From an uncultured Oscillospiraceae bacterium (lineage in GTDB: Bacteria; Bacillota; Clostridia; Oscillospirales; Ruminococcaceae), in contig CAJFOX010000026.1 in NCBI GenBank assembly GCA_904397845.1, positions 1-57,710 on the forward strand: a DNA stretch of 57,710 nt, given 5' to 3'. How positions within the stretch are numbered: position 1 is the first letter of the stretch; the number at the start of each line of letters is the position of its first letter. Positions 45,379 to 55,059 of the stretch are shown piece after piece. Below the pieces are notes generated by a model that saw only the letters and a program-made list of their open reading frames with translations, was not told where the DNA came from and made no database searches. The position numbers were made by a program, and so were the translations under genes.

Positions 45379-45693
45379 CGATGGGTTGATGGCGGAAAAA
45401 GGATGAAATCCGGATCGATGATTACGTGCGGCGTGCGTACCGGGGTGTATGGGGATCCTGTTGGAAAAGCGAAGGGGAAAAAGCCGCCGTTTCCCTTTTT
45501 CTATCATTTTGCCGGAATCTGATGAGAAATAATCCGAGGTCGGTTTTGCGGCGAAATTTTATGGGCTTTTAGGCCCGTTTGCGCAGGGCCGGATTCGGGC
45601 TTGGAAAAACAACTGCCAGCAGCGGTCAAGCAGAGATTTTTGGATAGGAATGTGCCGTTTGAAGGAGACCCTCCTTGGCTGTAAAGTAAGAGA
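45379..45693. other. No recognisable gene
   Basis: About 315 bp without a supportable ORF between the GtrA gene and the EFR1 terminator. Confidence 0.5.
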
Positions 45694-45733
45694 AAGGCTC
45701 GCCGCACCGTTTTAAAATGGTGCGGCGGGCCTT
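45694..45733. terminator. Terminator between the GtrA and EFR1 genes
   Basis: A 15-bp stem (AAGGCTCGCCGCACC and partner) with a G-U pair has a 10-nt loop. On the minus strand it is followed by TTTCTCTT; it lies 50 bp after the EFR1 stop. Confidence 0.7.
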
Positions 45734-45782
45734 ATTGCAGGAGACATACAGTTTCCCAAGATCGGGGAAAGGAAGGTCAGGG

Positions 45783-46571
45783 TCAGCGGCCCAGAAAGAG
45801 CTGCGGCTCTTTGCGGCCCTCGCCACACATGGCGGAAAGTTTTTCAACCATGGTTTCCACAAACCCACCAGGGACGATACGGGCGGATTTGGGGCACTTC
45901 TTGGCGCAGGCCTGGCATTTAATGCACAGATCCATATTTTTGATAGCTGGGCTTTTGGAAGAAATGGCGCCGGTGGGGCAGACTTCAGCACAATGCATAC
46001 AGAAAATACAATCTTTGCTGATTTCATGTGCAATGCCGGACTGCGCGCCACGAGAACGGTAAGGATAATTGCCGGGAACCTTCAGCGAGAAATCCCCGAC
46101 CGTAGCGTCCATCAGCCAAAAGGCAATTTGGCGGCCGAAATCAGCGCATTTGGCCAGATCTTCTGCGTCAGGCCGGCCGGCGGCGATGGTGTTGCCAAAG
46201 GAATGCTCCCCAATGAAAGCACCCGCCGCCACCGGAATAAAGCCCTGACAGGACAGCAGGTCCCGCAATTCCAGCAGCGCGTCTTCATAGGCGCGGTTGC
46301 CATACACGGCGGCCAAGACGACTGGAGTACAGCTGCCATGGATATGGCGGATGGCCTCTTCTTCTACTAGGGGGATGCGACCACCGTATACCGGTGCGCC
46401 GATGACCAGGAGATCCTCGGGGCCAAAGTGGTATGGATTCTCTCTGGCGGCAGGAGGGGTTAGATCCAGAATCTGAATGACCGGGCGGATCCCCCGGGCG
46501 ATGGCCTCCACTGTCTTTTTCGTGGTGTCGGTGGGACTGAAATAGCAAGCGGTTACAGTACGGATTTCCAT
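45783..46571 (-). CDS. EFR1-type flavodoxin-ferredoxin fusion
   Basis: A 262-residue protein from the ATG at 46571. The N-terminal flavodoxin-like domain has YFSPTDTTKKTV (FMN phosphate loop) and VIGAPVYGGRIP. Two [4Fe-4S] motifs end the protein: CIFCMHCAEVCP and CIKCQACAKKCP. Such proteins carry electrons between ferredoxin and unknown acceptors in anaerobes. A single gene with its own terminator. Confidence 0.92.
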   Translation of the reverse strand: MEIRTVTACYFSPTDTTKKTVEAIARGIRPVIQILDLTPPAARENPYHFGPEDLLVIGAPVYGGRIPLVEEEAIRHIHGSCTPVVLAAVYGNRAYEDALLELRDLLSCQGFIPVAAGAFIGEHSFGNTIAAGRPDAEDLAKCADFGRQIAFWLMDATVGDFSLKVPGNYPYRSRGAQSGIAHEISKDCIFCMHCAEVCPTGAISSKSPAIKNMDLCIKCQACAKKCPKSARIVPGGFVETMVEKLSAMCGEGRKEPQLFLGR

Positions 46572-46689
46572 TGCAAATTCCCTCTTTCTCATTTCAAGCA
46601 AAATGATTCTTTATGATTATTATACGACAAAAGCTGCATCCGGTAAAGGGTCCACGCTTTGACTAGGCAGATGGAGGCGCCGAGAAAAG

Positions 46690-46729
46690 AAAAGGCCCAG
46701 TCCTCCTCTTTTGGAAGGGCTGGGCTTTT
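46690..46729 (-). terminator. Terminator after glmS (minus strand)
   Basis: AAAAGCCCAG...CTGGGCCTTTT stem on the minus strand, followed by CTTTTC; 20 bp beyond the glmS stop. Confidence 0.85.
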
Positions 46730-46745
46730 CTTTTGAAAAGGATTC

Positions 46746-48566
46746 TTATTCTACCGTGACCGATTTGGCCAGGTTGCGGGGTTTATCCACATCGCAGCCC
46801 CGGGCCACCGCCGTGTGGTAGGCCATCAGCTGTAACGGGATTACGCCCAGAATCGGCGCAAACAGATCATCTAGATCCGGCAGACGAATGATATGATCGT
46901 ACACATCCTCACCGATTTCGTCACTCTGTTTGCAGATCAGGATGACCCTGGCACCGCGGGCGCGGGTCTCCTTGATGTTGCTGACTGTCTTGGGCAACAA
47001 TGCTGACTGGGTTGCCACCGCAATTACCGGAACGCCGTCCGTAATCAGAGAGATGGTGCCATGCTTAAGTTCTCCGGCCTCATAGGCTTCGCTGTGGATG
47101 TAGGAAATTTCTTTAAGCTTTAAAGAACCTTCCCGGCACAGGGGAAAATCAGCGCCCCGGCCGATGAAAAACAGGTCTTCCACATGTTTTAAAATAGTAG
47201 ACAGTTCTTTGGCCTTTTCATCCGTTTTTAACGCGTCAGAGGTCATTTCAATGGCTTTTTGAAGGTTCTCCACATAGGCGGCGGCCTGAGATTCCCCAAT
47301 GCGTCCTTTTTCCAGCGCGATGCGGATCGCCAGCAGGTACAGCACGCCGGTCTGCACCGAATAGGCCTTGGTGCTGGCCACAGCGATTTCCGGGCCCGCA
47401 TAGGTGTACAGGACGATGTCCGCCTCCCGTGCAATGGTGGAACCGGCCACGTTGACAATAGCCAGGGTCTTGATCCCCTGCTTTTTAGCCAGGCGCAAAG
47501 CGGCCAAAGTATCCGCTGTTTCGCCGGATTGGGAAATCACCACCACCAGCTGGGTGGGGTCAAGAATAGGATCCCGATAACGGAATTCGGAAGCGATATC
47601 TACCTCCACCGGAATCCGGGCCAGCTTTTCAATGATGTTTTTGCCGATTAGGCCAGCATAGCTGGCGGTGCCGCAGGCCACCACCTGAATGCGGGTAATG
47701 TCCTTAAAAAAGCCCGGGGCAATCCCGTCGTGAGTAAAGTCCGGCAGACCTTTGACGACACGGGGATGAACAGTGTTATAAAGCGCGGTAGGCTGCTCAA
47801 AGATCTCCTTGCGCATAAAGTGCTCATAGCCGTTTTTCTGAGCCTGTTCCACATCCCATTGGGCGGTGAGCAGCTCTTTTTGCACCGGCACGCCTTCCAT
47901 AGTGCAGATGGATATAGTGCCGTCCGGCAAAATTGTTACAATTTCACCATGCTCCAAGGCGTAATAATGCTTGGTGTACTGCAAAACCGCCGAAATATCT
48001 GACGCAAGAAAGCCTTCGCTTTCTCCGACAGCGGCCAGCAGCGGGCTGTTTAACCGAGTGCCGTAGACTTCGCCGGGGCGGTCTGCAAACAGAATGCCGA
48101 AAGCGTAGGACCCTTCCATTTTGGCGCAAGCTTCGCGAATGGCGGCAATGGGGTCGCCATGATAACAGCTGTCCACCACCTTGGCGGCAACTTCCGTATC
48201 AGTTTGCGTTTCAAAAGTGTAACCTTTAGCGGAAAGCTCGGTTTTGAGTTCCGCGTAATTTTCGATGATGCCGTTATGAACCAGACTCAACCGTGACGTT
48301 CCATGGGGATGCGCGTTGGCGTCGGAAGGCTCGCCATGGGTCGCCCAGCGGGTATGGCCAATGCCGCAGCATCCCGGCAGCGGGTGCGAGGCCAACCGCT
48401 CGGCGACGACTGCCAGGCGGCCGGCTGCCTTAACGGTCTGAAGGCCCTTTTCAGTGAATACGGAAACGCCAGCGGAGTCATAGCCGCGGTATTCCAGTGC
48501 GCTAAGTCCCTCCAGCAGAACCTGAACGGCGTTTTTCGCACCGGAGTAACCTACAATACCACACAT
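46746..48566 (-). CDS. glmS: Glutamine-fructose-6-phosphate aminotransferase (isomerising)
   Basis: A 606-residue GlmS making glucosamine 6-phosphate for peptidoglycan. The N-terminal nucleophile Cys follows the initiator Met (MCGIVGYSGAKNAVQVLLEG). The glutaminase domain covers about 1-240; two SIS domains follow (SQSGETADTLAALRLAKKQG, EGSLKLKEISYIHSEAYEAG). It ends with the KSVTVE tail. It is downstream of a glmS ribozyme and a broken ACT-domain gene on the same transcript. Confidence 0.97.
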   Translation of the reverse strand: MCGIVGYSGAKNAVQVLLEGLSALEYRGYDSAGVSVFTEKGLQTVKAAGRLAVVAERLASHPLPGCCGIGHTRWATHGEPSDANAHPHGTSRLSLVHNGIIENYAELKTELSAKGYTFETQTDTEVAAKVVDSCYHGDPIAAIREACAKMEGSYAFGILFADRPGEVYGTRLNSPLLAAVGESEGFLASDISAVLQYTKHYYALEHGEIVTILPDGTISICTMEGVPVQKELLTAQWDVEQAQKNGYEHFMRKEIFEQPTALYNTVHPRVVKGLPDFTHDGIAPGFFKDITRIQVVACGTASYAGLIGKNIIEKLARIPVEVDIASEFRYRDPILDPTQLVVVISQSGETADTLAALRLAKKQGIKTLAIVNVAGSTIAREADIVLYTYAGPEIAVASTKAYSVQTGVLYLLAIRIALEKGRIGESQAAAYVENLQKAIEMTSDALKTDEKAKELSTILKHVEDLFFIGRGADFPLCREGSLKLKEISYIHSEAYEAGELKHGTISLITDGVPVIAVATQSALLPKTVSNIKETRARGARVILICKQSDEIGEDVYDHIIRLPDLDDLFAPILGVIPLQLMAYHTAVARGCDVDKPRNLAKSVTVE

Positions 48567-48610
48567 ATTGAATTCTCCTTATCTATGTAAAAAAGTAGTA
48601 TTTCAAAAAA

Positions 48611-48975
48611 TCAGATCACCTGATATCCAGATTGAGAAAGAATCTCTAGAGCGAAAGAAAAATTTTCCTCCTTGGTCAGAATATAATCGGTGTTAAAAGT
48701 GGATATGGCAAAAATACCAATCCCCTTTTCCGCCAGTAAAGCAGAAAGCTTTGCAAGAACCCCCACCAGGGAAAATCCAGTACACCCTGGATTCGAAAGG
48801 CCCTCCAACCGTCTTCTCTTTCGATCGCATTGGAAGGGACATCCGTTGTCGGGCAGACCAAAGAAATTTCTTCATCCGTTTTGCCGATAAAACAGAATTT
48901 GCTTTCCCAGTTGACCTTGGAAAGATCCTGTATTTTGCATACGGAAAAGATTGTGTCGATCTTCTTCAGCTCCAT
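48611..48975 (-). pseudogene. ACT-domain protein (COG3603-like), frameshifted
   Basis: The gene starts at 48975 (MELKKIDTIFSVCKIQDLSK) behind GGAGCATC and reads correctly to AFRIQGVLDF. It then loses frame in a run of four T (minus strand; 48772-48775). The second frame continues SLVGVLAKLSALLAEKGIGI to the stop at 48611. One extra T would restore a product of about 121 residues. It could be a real pseudogene, a sequencing error or a programmed slip; a single-base change in a short homopolymer does not decide. The family is an ACT-domain small-molecule sensor; the gene lies between the glmS ribozyme and glmS. Confidence 0.85.
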
Positions 48976-48996
48976 ACTGATGCTCCAAATAAAAGA

Positions 48997-49143
48997 TACT
49001 TGTTCCCAAAATACCGTATTGTGCCGTCAGTTGCCTGCGGTTTTGCCGGATTCTATCACAGGGGAACACTGCGGGGAGGCATCCGCCGAGTTTTCGATAC
49101 TCCTCCCGCCTCGTCGACCGCGCTTTAGCACGGCTGTGGCGCT
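48997..49143 (-). ncRNA. glmS self-cleaving ribozyme
   Basis: Minus strand: AGCGCC (49143-49138) opens the cleavage-site helix. CGACGAGG, TATCGA and TCGGCGGATGCC follow in the order and spacing of the glmS ribozyme core, and CAACTGACGGC falls in the 3' domain. Cleavage should occur just 5' of GCGCC when glucosamine 6-phosphate is bound. The 3' limit is approximate. The cut lies upstream of the ACT gene and glmS, so both are under its control. Confidence 0.93.
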
Positions 49144-49277
49144 TTTCACTTGGTTTTGCGTTTGCGCTGTCACCCTCCTCTCGATGGATTTAAAAGACGG
49201 CCCTCCTTTCCGCTTGCCCACTATACCTTATCCTATGCGGCAGGCCGCCGCAGGGTTCTGGCATGAACTTAAAAGCC

Positions 49278-49306
49278 ATTATAACAAATCCCGCTGTCGG
49301 AAGCAA
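49278..49306 (-). promoter_or_regulatory. Promoter of the glmS operon
   Basis: Minus strand: TTGCTT (49306-49301), 17 bp, TATAAT (49283-49278); about 135 bp before the ribozyme. Confidence 0.7.
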
Positions 49307-49625
49307 TAGAAATGGCAGGAAGCGGCGTGTTTAAGAAAACAGGATAGAACAAAAAATCCGGAAAAAGAATCCGTTGACGCTTGTCGGCAGTTTTTCAGAG
49401 AACAACTGCAATGTTGGCTTTCCCTGCACCCCTTTTTCATCTGCATGTTGACGGAAATTTTCCTTTTGGAAAAACGTCACGGGAGATAGAGGACAAGCGC
49501 TGCAACCGAACAGCACCCGGTTGCAGCAGATATGGTCTATAAAACTGCCAATGGGGATTTGCTCTTGGCATTGTTTCAAGCGGACGAATTTTTTGCTTTT
49601 ATGGGAAACAGTTATTTAGTATTCG

Positions 49626-49690
49626 CCGCCCTGAGGTGGGGACGCAAAGTCCGGTAGGGACTTGATTTAAGTGTACTTTTTCGGGCTTTA
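49626..49690 (+). ncRNA. Possible structured RNA upstream of ftsH
   Basis: Two small hairpins stand in a row: CCGCC-CTGA-GGTGG (49626-49639) and AAGTCC-GGTA-GGGACTT (49647-49663). Between them reads GGGGACGCAAAG, which is like the conserved GGGACGCAAAGCC of c-di-GMP-I riboswitches. The 5' conserved half of that class (CACGCACAGGGCAAACC) is not seen. Weak evidence. Confidence 0.25.
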
Positions 49691-49699
49691 TGGTATACT
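49691..49699 (+). promoter_or_regulatory. Extended -10 promoter of ftsH
   Basis: TGGTATACT (TG-n-TATACT), about 150 bp before ftsH; no clear -35. Confidence 0.5.
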
Positions 49700-49847
49700 A
49701 ATAATGTTAGATACAGTTTTTGCAGTTCTCAATGTAAGAAGGAGATATTCCAACCCATATGGGTACGTGTTAAGCGTGGCGCTACAGGCGCTGGAAATTC
49801 AGATGCGCGAAAAAAAGACGTTATAAACAGAAAAGGAGTGTCAACAC

Positions 49848-51662
49848 ATGAATGAGGTGAAAAGGCCTAAAAAACCATTGATTTACTATTATAGTATCGT
49901 TGTTTTGATCTTACTGCTGTTTAATTTCCTGGCGATGCCTTGGATCGCTCAGAGGCAGGTGCGGGAAGTAGACTACGGCACCTTTATGGATATGGCAGAA
50001 AACCATGAACTGGGTCAGGTAGAAGTGGATCAGCAGGAAAATCAGATTATTTTCACCAATAAAGAAGGAACCGCCATCTATAAGACCGGAATGATTCCGG
50101 ATCCGGATTTAAAGCAAATGCTGCGGGACTCCGGCGCACAATTTGAAGGGGAGATCATTCAGCAGACAGATCCGCTGCTCAGTTTTTTGCTGACCTGGGT
50201 GCTGCCGATCGTGATTTTTGTGGCCATTGGACAGTACATGTCCAACCGGATGATGAAAAATGCCGGCGGACCCAACGCCATGATGTTCGGCAAGTCCAAT
50301 GCCAAAGTTTATGTGAAGTCGTCTGTAGGGATCCGCTTTAGCGATGTAGCTGGCGAGGACGAGGCCAAGGACAGCCTGAAAGAGATTGTAGAGTATCTCC
50401 ACGACCCCAGCAAATACCGGGAAATCGGCGCCACCATGCCCAAGGGCATTTTGCTGGTAGGTCCTCCCGGCACCGGGAAAACCATGCTGGCTAAGGCTGT
50501 GGCTGGTGAGGCCAATGTGCCTTTCTTCTCCATGTCTGGTTCGGAATTTGTGGAAATGTTCGTGGGCATGGGCGCCAGTAAAGTCCGCGACCTGTTTAAG
50601 CAGGCTAAGGAGAAGGCGCCCTGTATTGTATTCATCGATGAGATCGACGCGATCGGCAAAAAGAGGGATGGGCAGCTTGGCGGCAATGATGAACGGGAGC
50701 AGACGCTGAACCAATTGCTCACTGAGATGGACGGATTTGAAGAGAACACGGGGGTCATTATCCTGGCGGCAACCAACCGACCGGAATCACTGGATCCGGC
50801 GCTTACCCGTCCCGGCCGTTTTGACCGGCGGATCCCGGTAGAATTGCCCGACCTGAAAGGCCGGGAGGATATCCTGAAGGTTCATGCTAAAAAAATCAAA
50901 GTAGCCCAAGAAGTGGACTGGAATAAAATTGCCCGCATGGCTTCCGGCGCAAGCGGCGCGGAACTGGCCAACATCGTCAATGAAGCGGCCCTGCGGGCAG
51001 TACGAGACGGCAGGCAGTATGCCACCCAGGCCGACCTGGAGGAAAGCATCGAAGTGGTTATTGCGGGGTATCAAAAGAAAAACGCTATTCTCACAGACCA
51101 GGAGAAGAAGGTGGTGGCCTATCACGAAATCGGCCACGCGCTGGTAGCGGCTAGGCAGACCAACTCCGCCCCGGTGACGAAGATCACGATCATTCCCCGG
51201 ACTTCCGGCGCTTTAGGATATACCATGCAGGTGGATGAGGGAAATCGTTATCTTATGAGCCAGGAGGAGTTAGAGAATAAGATTGCCACCCTCACCGGCG
51301 GCCGCGCCGCCGAGGAGCTGGTGTTCCATTCTGCATCTACGGGGGCGTCTAATGACATTGAACAGGCCACCAAGCTGGCCCGGGCCATGATCACCCGGTA
51401 CGGTATGAGCAAGGATTTTGATATGGTGGCCCTGGAAACCATGCAGAATCAGTACTTAGGTGGGGATATCTCTCTGGCCTGTTCTGCGGATACGGCGGCA
51501 GAGATCGACAAGCTGGTGGTGGCATTAGTAAAGCGGGAGCATGAGAAAGCCTACCGGATCCTGGAGGAGAACCGAGCCAAGTTAGACGAATTGGCCCAAT
51601 ATCTCTATGAGAAGGAAACAATCACGGGTGAGGAGTTTATGGCGATCCTGAATCAGAAATAA
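49848..51662 (+). CDS. ftsH: ATP-dependent zinc metalloprotease FtsH
   Basis: A 604-residue membrane-bound AAA protease for quality control. Two membrane helices flank a short extracytoplasmic domain (about 10-35 and 100-125). The AAA domain has Walker A GPPGTGKT, Walker [18 protein letters not shown] and the [22 protein letters not shown]. The zinc site is [10 protein letters not shown], with Ile where HEAGH is usual. It starts behind AAAGGAG. Confidence 0.97.
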   Translation: MNEVKRPKKPLIYYYSIVVLILLLFNFLAMPWIAQRQVREVDYGTFMDMAENHELGQVEVDQQENQIIFTNKEGTAIYKTGMIPDPDLKQMLRDSGAQFEGEIIQQTDPLLSFLLTWVLPIVIFVAIGQYMSNRMMKNAGGPNAMMFGKSNAKVYVKSSVGIRFSDVAGEDEAKDSLKEIVEYLHDPSKYREIGATMPKGILLVGPPGTGKTMLAKAVAGEANVPFFSMSGSEFVEMFVGMGASKVRDLFKQAKEKAPCIVFIDEIDAIGKKRDGQLGGNDEREQTLNQLLTEMDGFEENTGVIILAATNRPESLDPALTRPGRFDRRIPVELPDLKGREDILKVHAKKIKVAQEVDWNKIARMASGASGAELANIVNEAALRAVRDGRQYATQADLEESIEVVIAGYQKKNAILTDQEKKVVAYHEIGHALVAARQTNSAPVTKITIIPRTSGALGYTMQVDEGNRYLMSQEELENKIATLTGGRAAEELVFHSASTGASNDIEQATKLARAMITRYGMSKDFDMVALETMQNQYLGGDISLACSADTAAEIDKLVVALVKREHEKAYRILEENRAKLDELAQYLYEKETITGEEFMAILNQK

Positions 51663-51671
51663 GCCGCTATT

Positions 51672-51714
51672 GATTACAGGCCGGACTGAAAGCCAGTCCG
51701 GCCTGTAATCGTTT
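51672..51714 (+). terminator. Terminator after ftsH
   Basis: A perfect 16-bp stem (GATTACAGGCCGGACT and complement) has a 7-nt loop and a GTTTTT tail. Confidence 0.93.
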
Positions 51715-51855
51715 TTCCAACCGGCCCGTTGGAAAAGGAACGATGCCGCCGTACGGAGGCGATTTCGTAACATATGCCATATGGATATGATTGGCGCGAT
51801 CCCGATTCCAGCCTAAGAGTTATGTCGATCTGCCGACGCAGGCGGAATGAACAGG

Positions 51856-52842
51856 TCAGTCCGCAGCAGTTCCCTCCTTATAAGGAAAGGCATCGCCGCT
51901 GTTTGCTTTCCGGGCGGTTTTAAACAGTGTGCCGTCCCGCTTCCGCACCGGCAGGGTAACAAGCCCGGACGGCGTGCATAGCTGCAGGGTGATTTTGCCG
52001 CTTTCGATTTGAGGATGGCGTAGGATGCGGGATGAAACCCGGGCGCCTTTTGCCCGGCCAAAGGCTAGATAGCAGAATTTTTCATCTTCATAAGGGGCAT
52101 CACCGCCTTTGAGCTGACGATGCAGCCGGCTGCGGGCAACCCTGCAGGAAAAATGGCACCAGTCATCCGGCGGCAGGGGGCAAGATTTTTCATGGGGGCA
52201 AGGGGCTAACAGGGAGGCGCCCCGATCCAGAAGGTAATCCCGGGCGGCCTTAATTTGCCGAAACCCCTCGGGGGTGCCCGGCTCTATCAAAACAAGTGCA
52301 TCCTCAGTGGCAGCCCACAGGCGGGATAGAGCGGCGGGCCGATCAGCCTCGTGCATCTCATTGAGCACATAGGCGGCGATAACCAGACCGGCGTGGGAGG
52401 GAAATGGGCTTGGGTCATTGATGTCGCCTGAAATCCAGCGGGATTTTTGCAGCGTTTCGCTGCCAGCCGCCATCAGCGCCTGACCCAGCCGCGCCATGGC
52501 AGGCTCCCGTTCCAGGCAGATAACCGATTCCAGGAAAAGCAGAGAACTCGCCGCCCAGGCTGCTGCGCCTGTACCGGCTCCGACATCCAACAGGGTGGTG
52601 GGAACAGTTTCCAGAAGGGGCAGAGTGCGTTCCAATGCCGCTGCTGCCGCGCCAAAAGTGGCGGGCATCCGTACGGCCGCATAGGCCAGCGCCTGGCGGT
52701 CGGTGGTGGACAGACGTTTGCCCTGACCGCCTTCTTCCCGATAACGCCGGGAGAGTTCTTGCGCCTCCCGCATCAGTTCAGCTGTAGAAAATCCTTGCGC
52801 CTTTTGTTCAATGGCCATGCGAAGCTCCAGTGGAAATTCCAT
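51856..52842 (-). CDS. Rsm22-like small-subunit rRNA methyltransferase
   Basis: A 328-residue SAM-dependent methyltransferase of the Rsm22 family (mitochondrial small-subunit assembly protein relatives). SAM motif: TTLLDVGAGTGAAAWAAS; AAYVLNEM follows. Cysteines in CPHEKSCPLPPDDWCHF fit the Fe-S or zinc motif of the family. The bacterial role is not well defined. Single gene, flanked by terminators. Confidence 0.88.
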   Translation of the reverse strand: MEFPLELRMAIEQKAQGFSTAELMREAQELSRRYREEGGQGKRLSTTDRQALAYAAVRMPATFGAAAAALERTLPLLETVPTTLLDVGAGTGAAAWAASSLLFLESVICLEREPAMARLGQALMAAGSETLQKSRWISGDINDPSPFPSHAGLVIAAYVLNEMHEADRPAALSRLWAATEDALVLIEPGTPEGFRQIKAARDYLLDRGASLLAPCPHEKSCPLPPDDWCHFSCRVARSRLHRQLKGGDAPYEDEKFCYLAFGRAKGARVSSRILRHPQIESGKITLQLCTPSGLVTLPVRKRDGTLFKTARKANSGDAFPYKEGTAAD

Positions 52843-52932
52843 ACCGTTCTCCTTTGTTTTAGTGGGTTTAAAAATAGAGGAAAAGCTGCTGTCAGCTTAA
52901 AATCTGAGTGGACCCTTTGTCAATGGCGGCAA

Positions 52933-52962
52933 GGAAAAAACCGCCATAGGGCGGTTTTTTCC
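52933..52962. terminator. Terminator between proS and the Rsm22-like gene
   Basis: GGAAAAAACCGCC/GGCGGTTTTTTCC with a 4-nt loop. It can end proS transcripts on the minus strand. Confidence 0.85.
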
Positions 52963-53066
52963 TATAGATACCTGCCGGGAAAACCCCTCCTGGGAATGGG
53001 GAGAAAGACGAGGCTACCTCCCAAAAACAAATGGCTTTGGGACAGAAATCGTTGCATCTTGGAAGG

Positions 53067-54503
53067 TTAATAGGCTTTTCCCCAATAGACCATTGCTTTG
53101 GCGGGTTTGCCGCAGCAAGCGCAGACATCGTCCAGGTGTTCCTGCTCAAAGGGCATGCAGCGGGAGGAAACGCCAGCTTTTTCCTTGAACATTTCTTCAC
53201 AGGCGGGGTCGCCGCACCACATGGTTTTGATAAAACCGTTTTCGCCACTTGCAACCTGGATCATTTCCTCCAAGCTATGAGCGACAAAGGTGCGTTTTTC
53301 CCGATTTGCCAGTGCTTTTTGATACAAGCCCTCATGCACTTTTTGAAACAGCTGCGGGATGGCGGTTTCCAGCTCGTCCAAGCTGACAACGGTTTTCTCC
53401 CGGTTGTCCCTGCGCACCAGCACGCACTGGTTCTGCTCAATATCCCGAGGGCCAATTTCCAGGCGCAGCGGGACGCCTTTCATCTCGTACTCGGCGTATT
53501 TCCAGCCGGGGGAGTTGTTGGAGTCGTCCATTTTGACCCGGCAGAATTTTTCCAGCCGCTGTTTGAGCTCTCCGGCTTTTTTCAACACGCCTTCTTTGTG
53601 TTGTGCCACCGGAATGATGGCGACCTGAATGGGGGCCACCTGCGGCGGCAGGACGAGACCGTTGTTATCGCCGTGTGCCATGATGATGGCGCCGATCAGG
53701 CGGGTAGTCACGCCCCAGGAGGTCTGATGGGGATATTGTAGCTTGTTGTCCCGTCCGGTGAACTGAATGTCAAAGGCTTTGGCAAAACCGTCGCCAAAAT
53801 AATGGGAGGTGCCCGCCTGCAGCGACTTGCCGTCGTGCATCATGGCCTCAATGGTATAGGTGGCCTCCGCTCCGGCAAATTTTTCCTTATCGGTCTTTCT
53901 GCCCTTGACTACCGGAATGGCCAACACATCCTCACATAACTGGGCGTAGATGTTTAACATCTGTTCTGTTTCGGCTATTGCTTCTTCCGCAGTCTCATGC
54001 ATGGTATGGCCTTCCTGCCACAAAAATTCCATGGTTCGCAAAAAGGGGCGGGTGGTTTTTTCCCATCGGATCACAGAGCACCATTGGTTATACAGCTTGG
54101 GTAGATCACGATAGGATTTGATAATATGCGAATAGTGTTCGCAGAACAGGGTTTCAGAGGTGGGACGGACGCACAGCCGCTCGGAAAGTTTTTCGCTACC
54201 GCCGTGGGTGACCCATGCCACTTCTGGCGCAAAACCCTCTACATGATCCTTTTCTTTTTGCAGCAGGCTTTCGGGGATCAGCATCGGCATATAGACATTC
54301 TCATGGCCGGTGGATTTGAATGCGCTGTCCAGCCAATGCTGGATATGCTCCCAAATGGCATAGCCATAAGGGCGCAGGATCATACACCCGCGCACGCTGG
54401 AATAGTCAATCAGTTCCGCTTTTTTCACAACATCGGTATACCATTTGGCAAAATCCTCTTCCATTGAGGTAATGGCCTCGACCATCTTCTTACTGTCTGC
54501 CAT
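53067..54503 (-). CDS. proS: Prolyl-tRNA synthetase (archaeal/eukaryote-like ProS)
   Basis: A 478-residue class II synthetase of the short, archaeal-type form without the editing insertion. ATG at 54503 is preferred; a GTG at 54512 overlaps the ribosome site AGGAG. Motif 2 is in [20 protein letters not shown], motif 3 in [19 protein letters not shown]. The C-terminal zinc-binding cysteines are in [10 protein letters not shown] and CACCGKPAK. It ends with a Tyr, as do ProRS of this type. Charges tRNA-Pro. Confidence 0.96.
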   Translation of the reverse strand: MADSKKMVEAITSMEEDFAKWYTDVVKKAELIDYSSVRGCMILRPYGYAIWEHIQHWLDSAFKSTGHENVYMPMLIPESLLQKEKDHVEGFAPEVAWVTHGGSEKLSERLCVRPTSETLFCEHYSHIIKSYRDLPKLYNQWCSVIRWEKTTRPFLRTMEFLWQEGHTMHETAEEAIAETEQMLNIYAQLCEDVLAIPVVKGRKTDKEKFAGAEATYTIEAMMHDGKSLQAGTSHYFGDGFAKAFDIQFTGRDNKLQYPHQTSWGVTTRLIGAIIMAHGDNNGLVLPPQVAPIQVAIIPVAQHKEGVLKKAGELKQRLEKFCRVKMDDSNNSPGWKYAEYEMKGVPLRLEIGPRDIEQNQCVLVRRDNREKTVVSLDELETAIPQLFQKVHEGLYQKALANREKRTFVAHSLEEMIQVASGENGFIKTMWCGDPACEEMFKEKAGVSSRCMPFEQEHLDDVCACCGKPAKAMVYWGKAY

Positions 54504-54558
54504 TGCATTCACTCCTGTTTCTGCTTTTTGGGCTCTTGGCCCTTTCCTTTGAAAATTT

Positions 54559-54587
54559 ATTATAATCTAAATTCCCAACAATTTCAA
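54559..54587 (-). promoter_or_regulatory. Promoter of proS
   Basis: Minus strand: TTGAAA (54587-54582), 17 bp, TATAAT (54564-54559). The short leader leaves no room for a T-box. Confidence 0.72.
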
Positions 54588-54602
54588 TTAATAATGGAAA
54601 AA

Positions 54603-54626
54603 GGCCGCCCGTAATTGTGGACGGCC
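54603..54626 (-). terminator. Terminator after acpP (minus strand)
   Basis: GGCCGTCC/GGGCGGCC stem with an 8-nt loop, followed on the minus strand by TTTTTCC; 17 bp after the acpP stop. Confidence 0.85.
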
Positions 54627-54642
54627 CTGAAAAAGGCAGAAG

Positions 54643-54870
54643 CTAAATGCGGTCTTCAATAAACTTAACCACATCTCCGACGGTTTTGATGGACTCAATA
54701 TCCTCATCCGGAAATTCGGCATCGAATTCCTCCTCCAGGCTCATGACCAAATCGACTACGTCGAGAGAATCCGCGCCCAGATCGTCAGCAATGTTTGACT
54801 CCATTGTCACATCGTCTTCTGCCACATCTAACTGATCGCAGATAATTTCTCTAACTTTTTCGAATACCAT
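54643..54870 (-). CDS. acpP: Acyl carrier protein
   Basis: A 75-residue acidic ACP. The phosphopantetheine Ser lies in [19 protein letters not shown]. It shuttles acyl chains in fatty acid synthesis. It stands alone here, away from the fab cluster. The start has an AGGAGG ribosome site. Confidence 0.97.
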   Translation of the reverse strand: MVFEKVREIICDQLDVAEDDVTMESNIADDLGADSLDVVDLVMSLEEEFDAEFPDEDIESIKTVGDVVKFIEDRI

Positions 54871-54994
54871 GTGGGAAATTCCTCCTAAAAATGTTGTTCT
54901 TGCCCTATCATATTCATATTTCTTCCGGTTGTCAACAGTATTTGGGGAGGAAAACGGATTTTTCTCAGCTTTTCACAAATATCCCATAAATCCC

Positions 54995-55023
54995 TTGACA
55001 ATCGGGCGAAAAAGGAATACAAT
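54995..55023 (+). promoter_or_regulatory. Promoter of aroE-aroK
   Basis: TTGACA, 17 bp, TACAAT; 37 bp before the aroE start. Confidence 0.8.
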
Positions 55024-55059
55024 ACATCGATTCTTTACTGAAAAAATGAGGGATGAAAA

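Noticed and set aside
48830-49309. 159-codon plus-strand ORF
   Set aside because: It overlaps the glmS ribozyme and the start of the ACT gene on the other strand; no domain.
49704-49826. 40-codon ORF directly before ftsH
   Set aside because: Its ATG is 4 bp after the -10 TATACT, so it would have to be leaderless; no family match.
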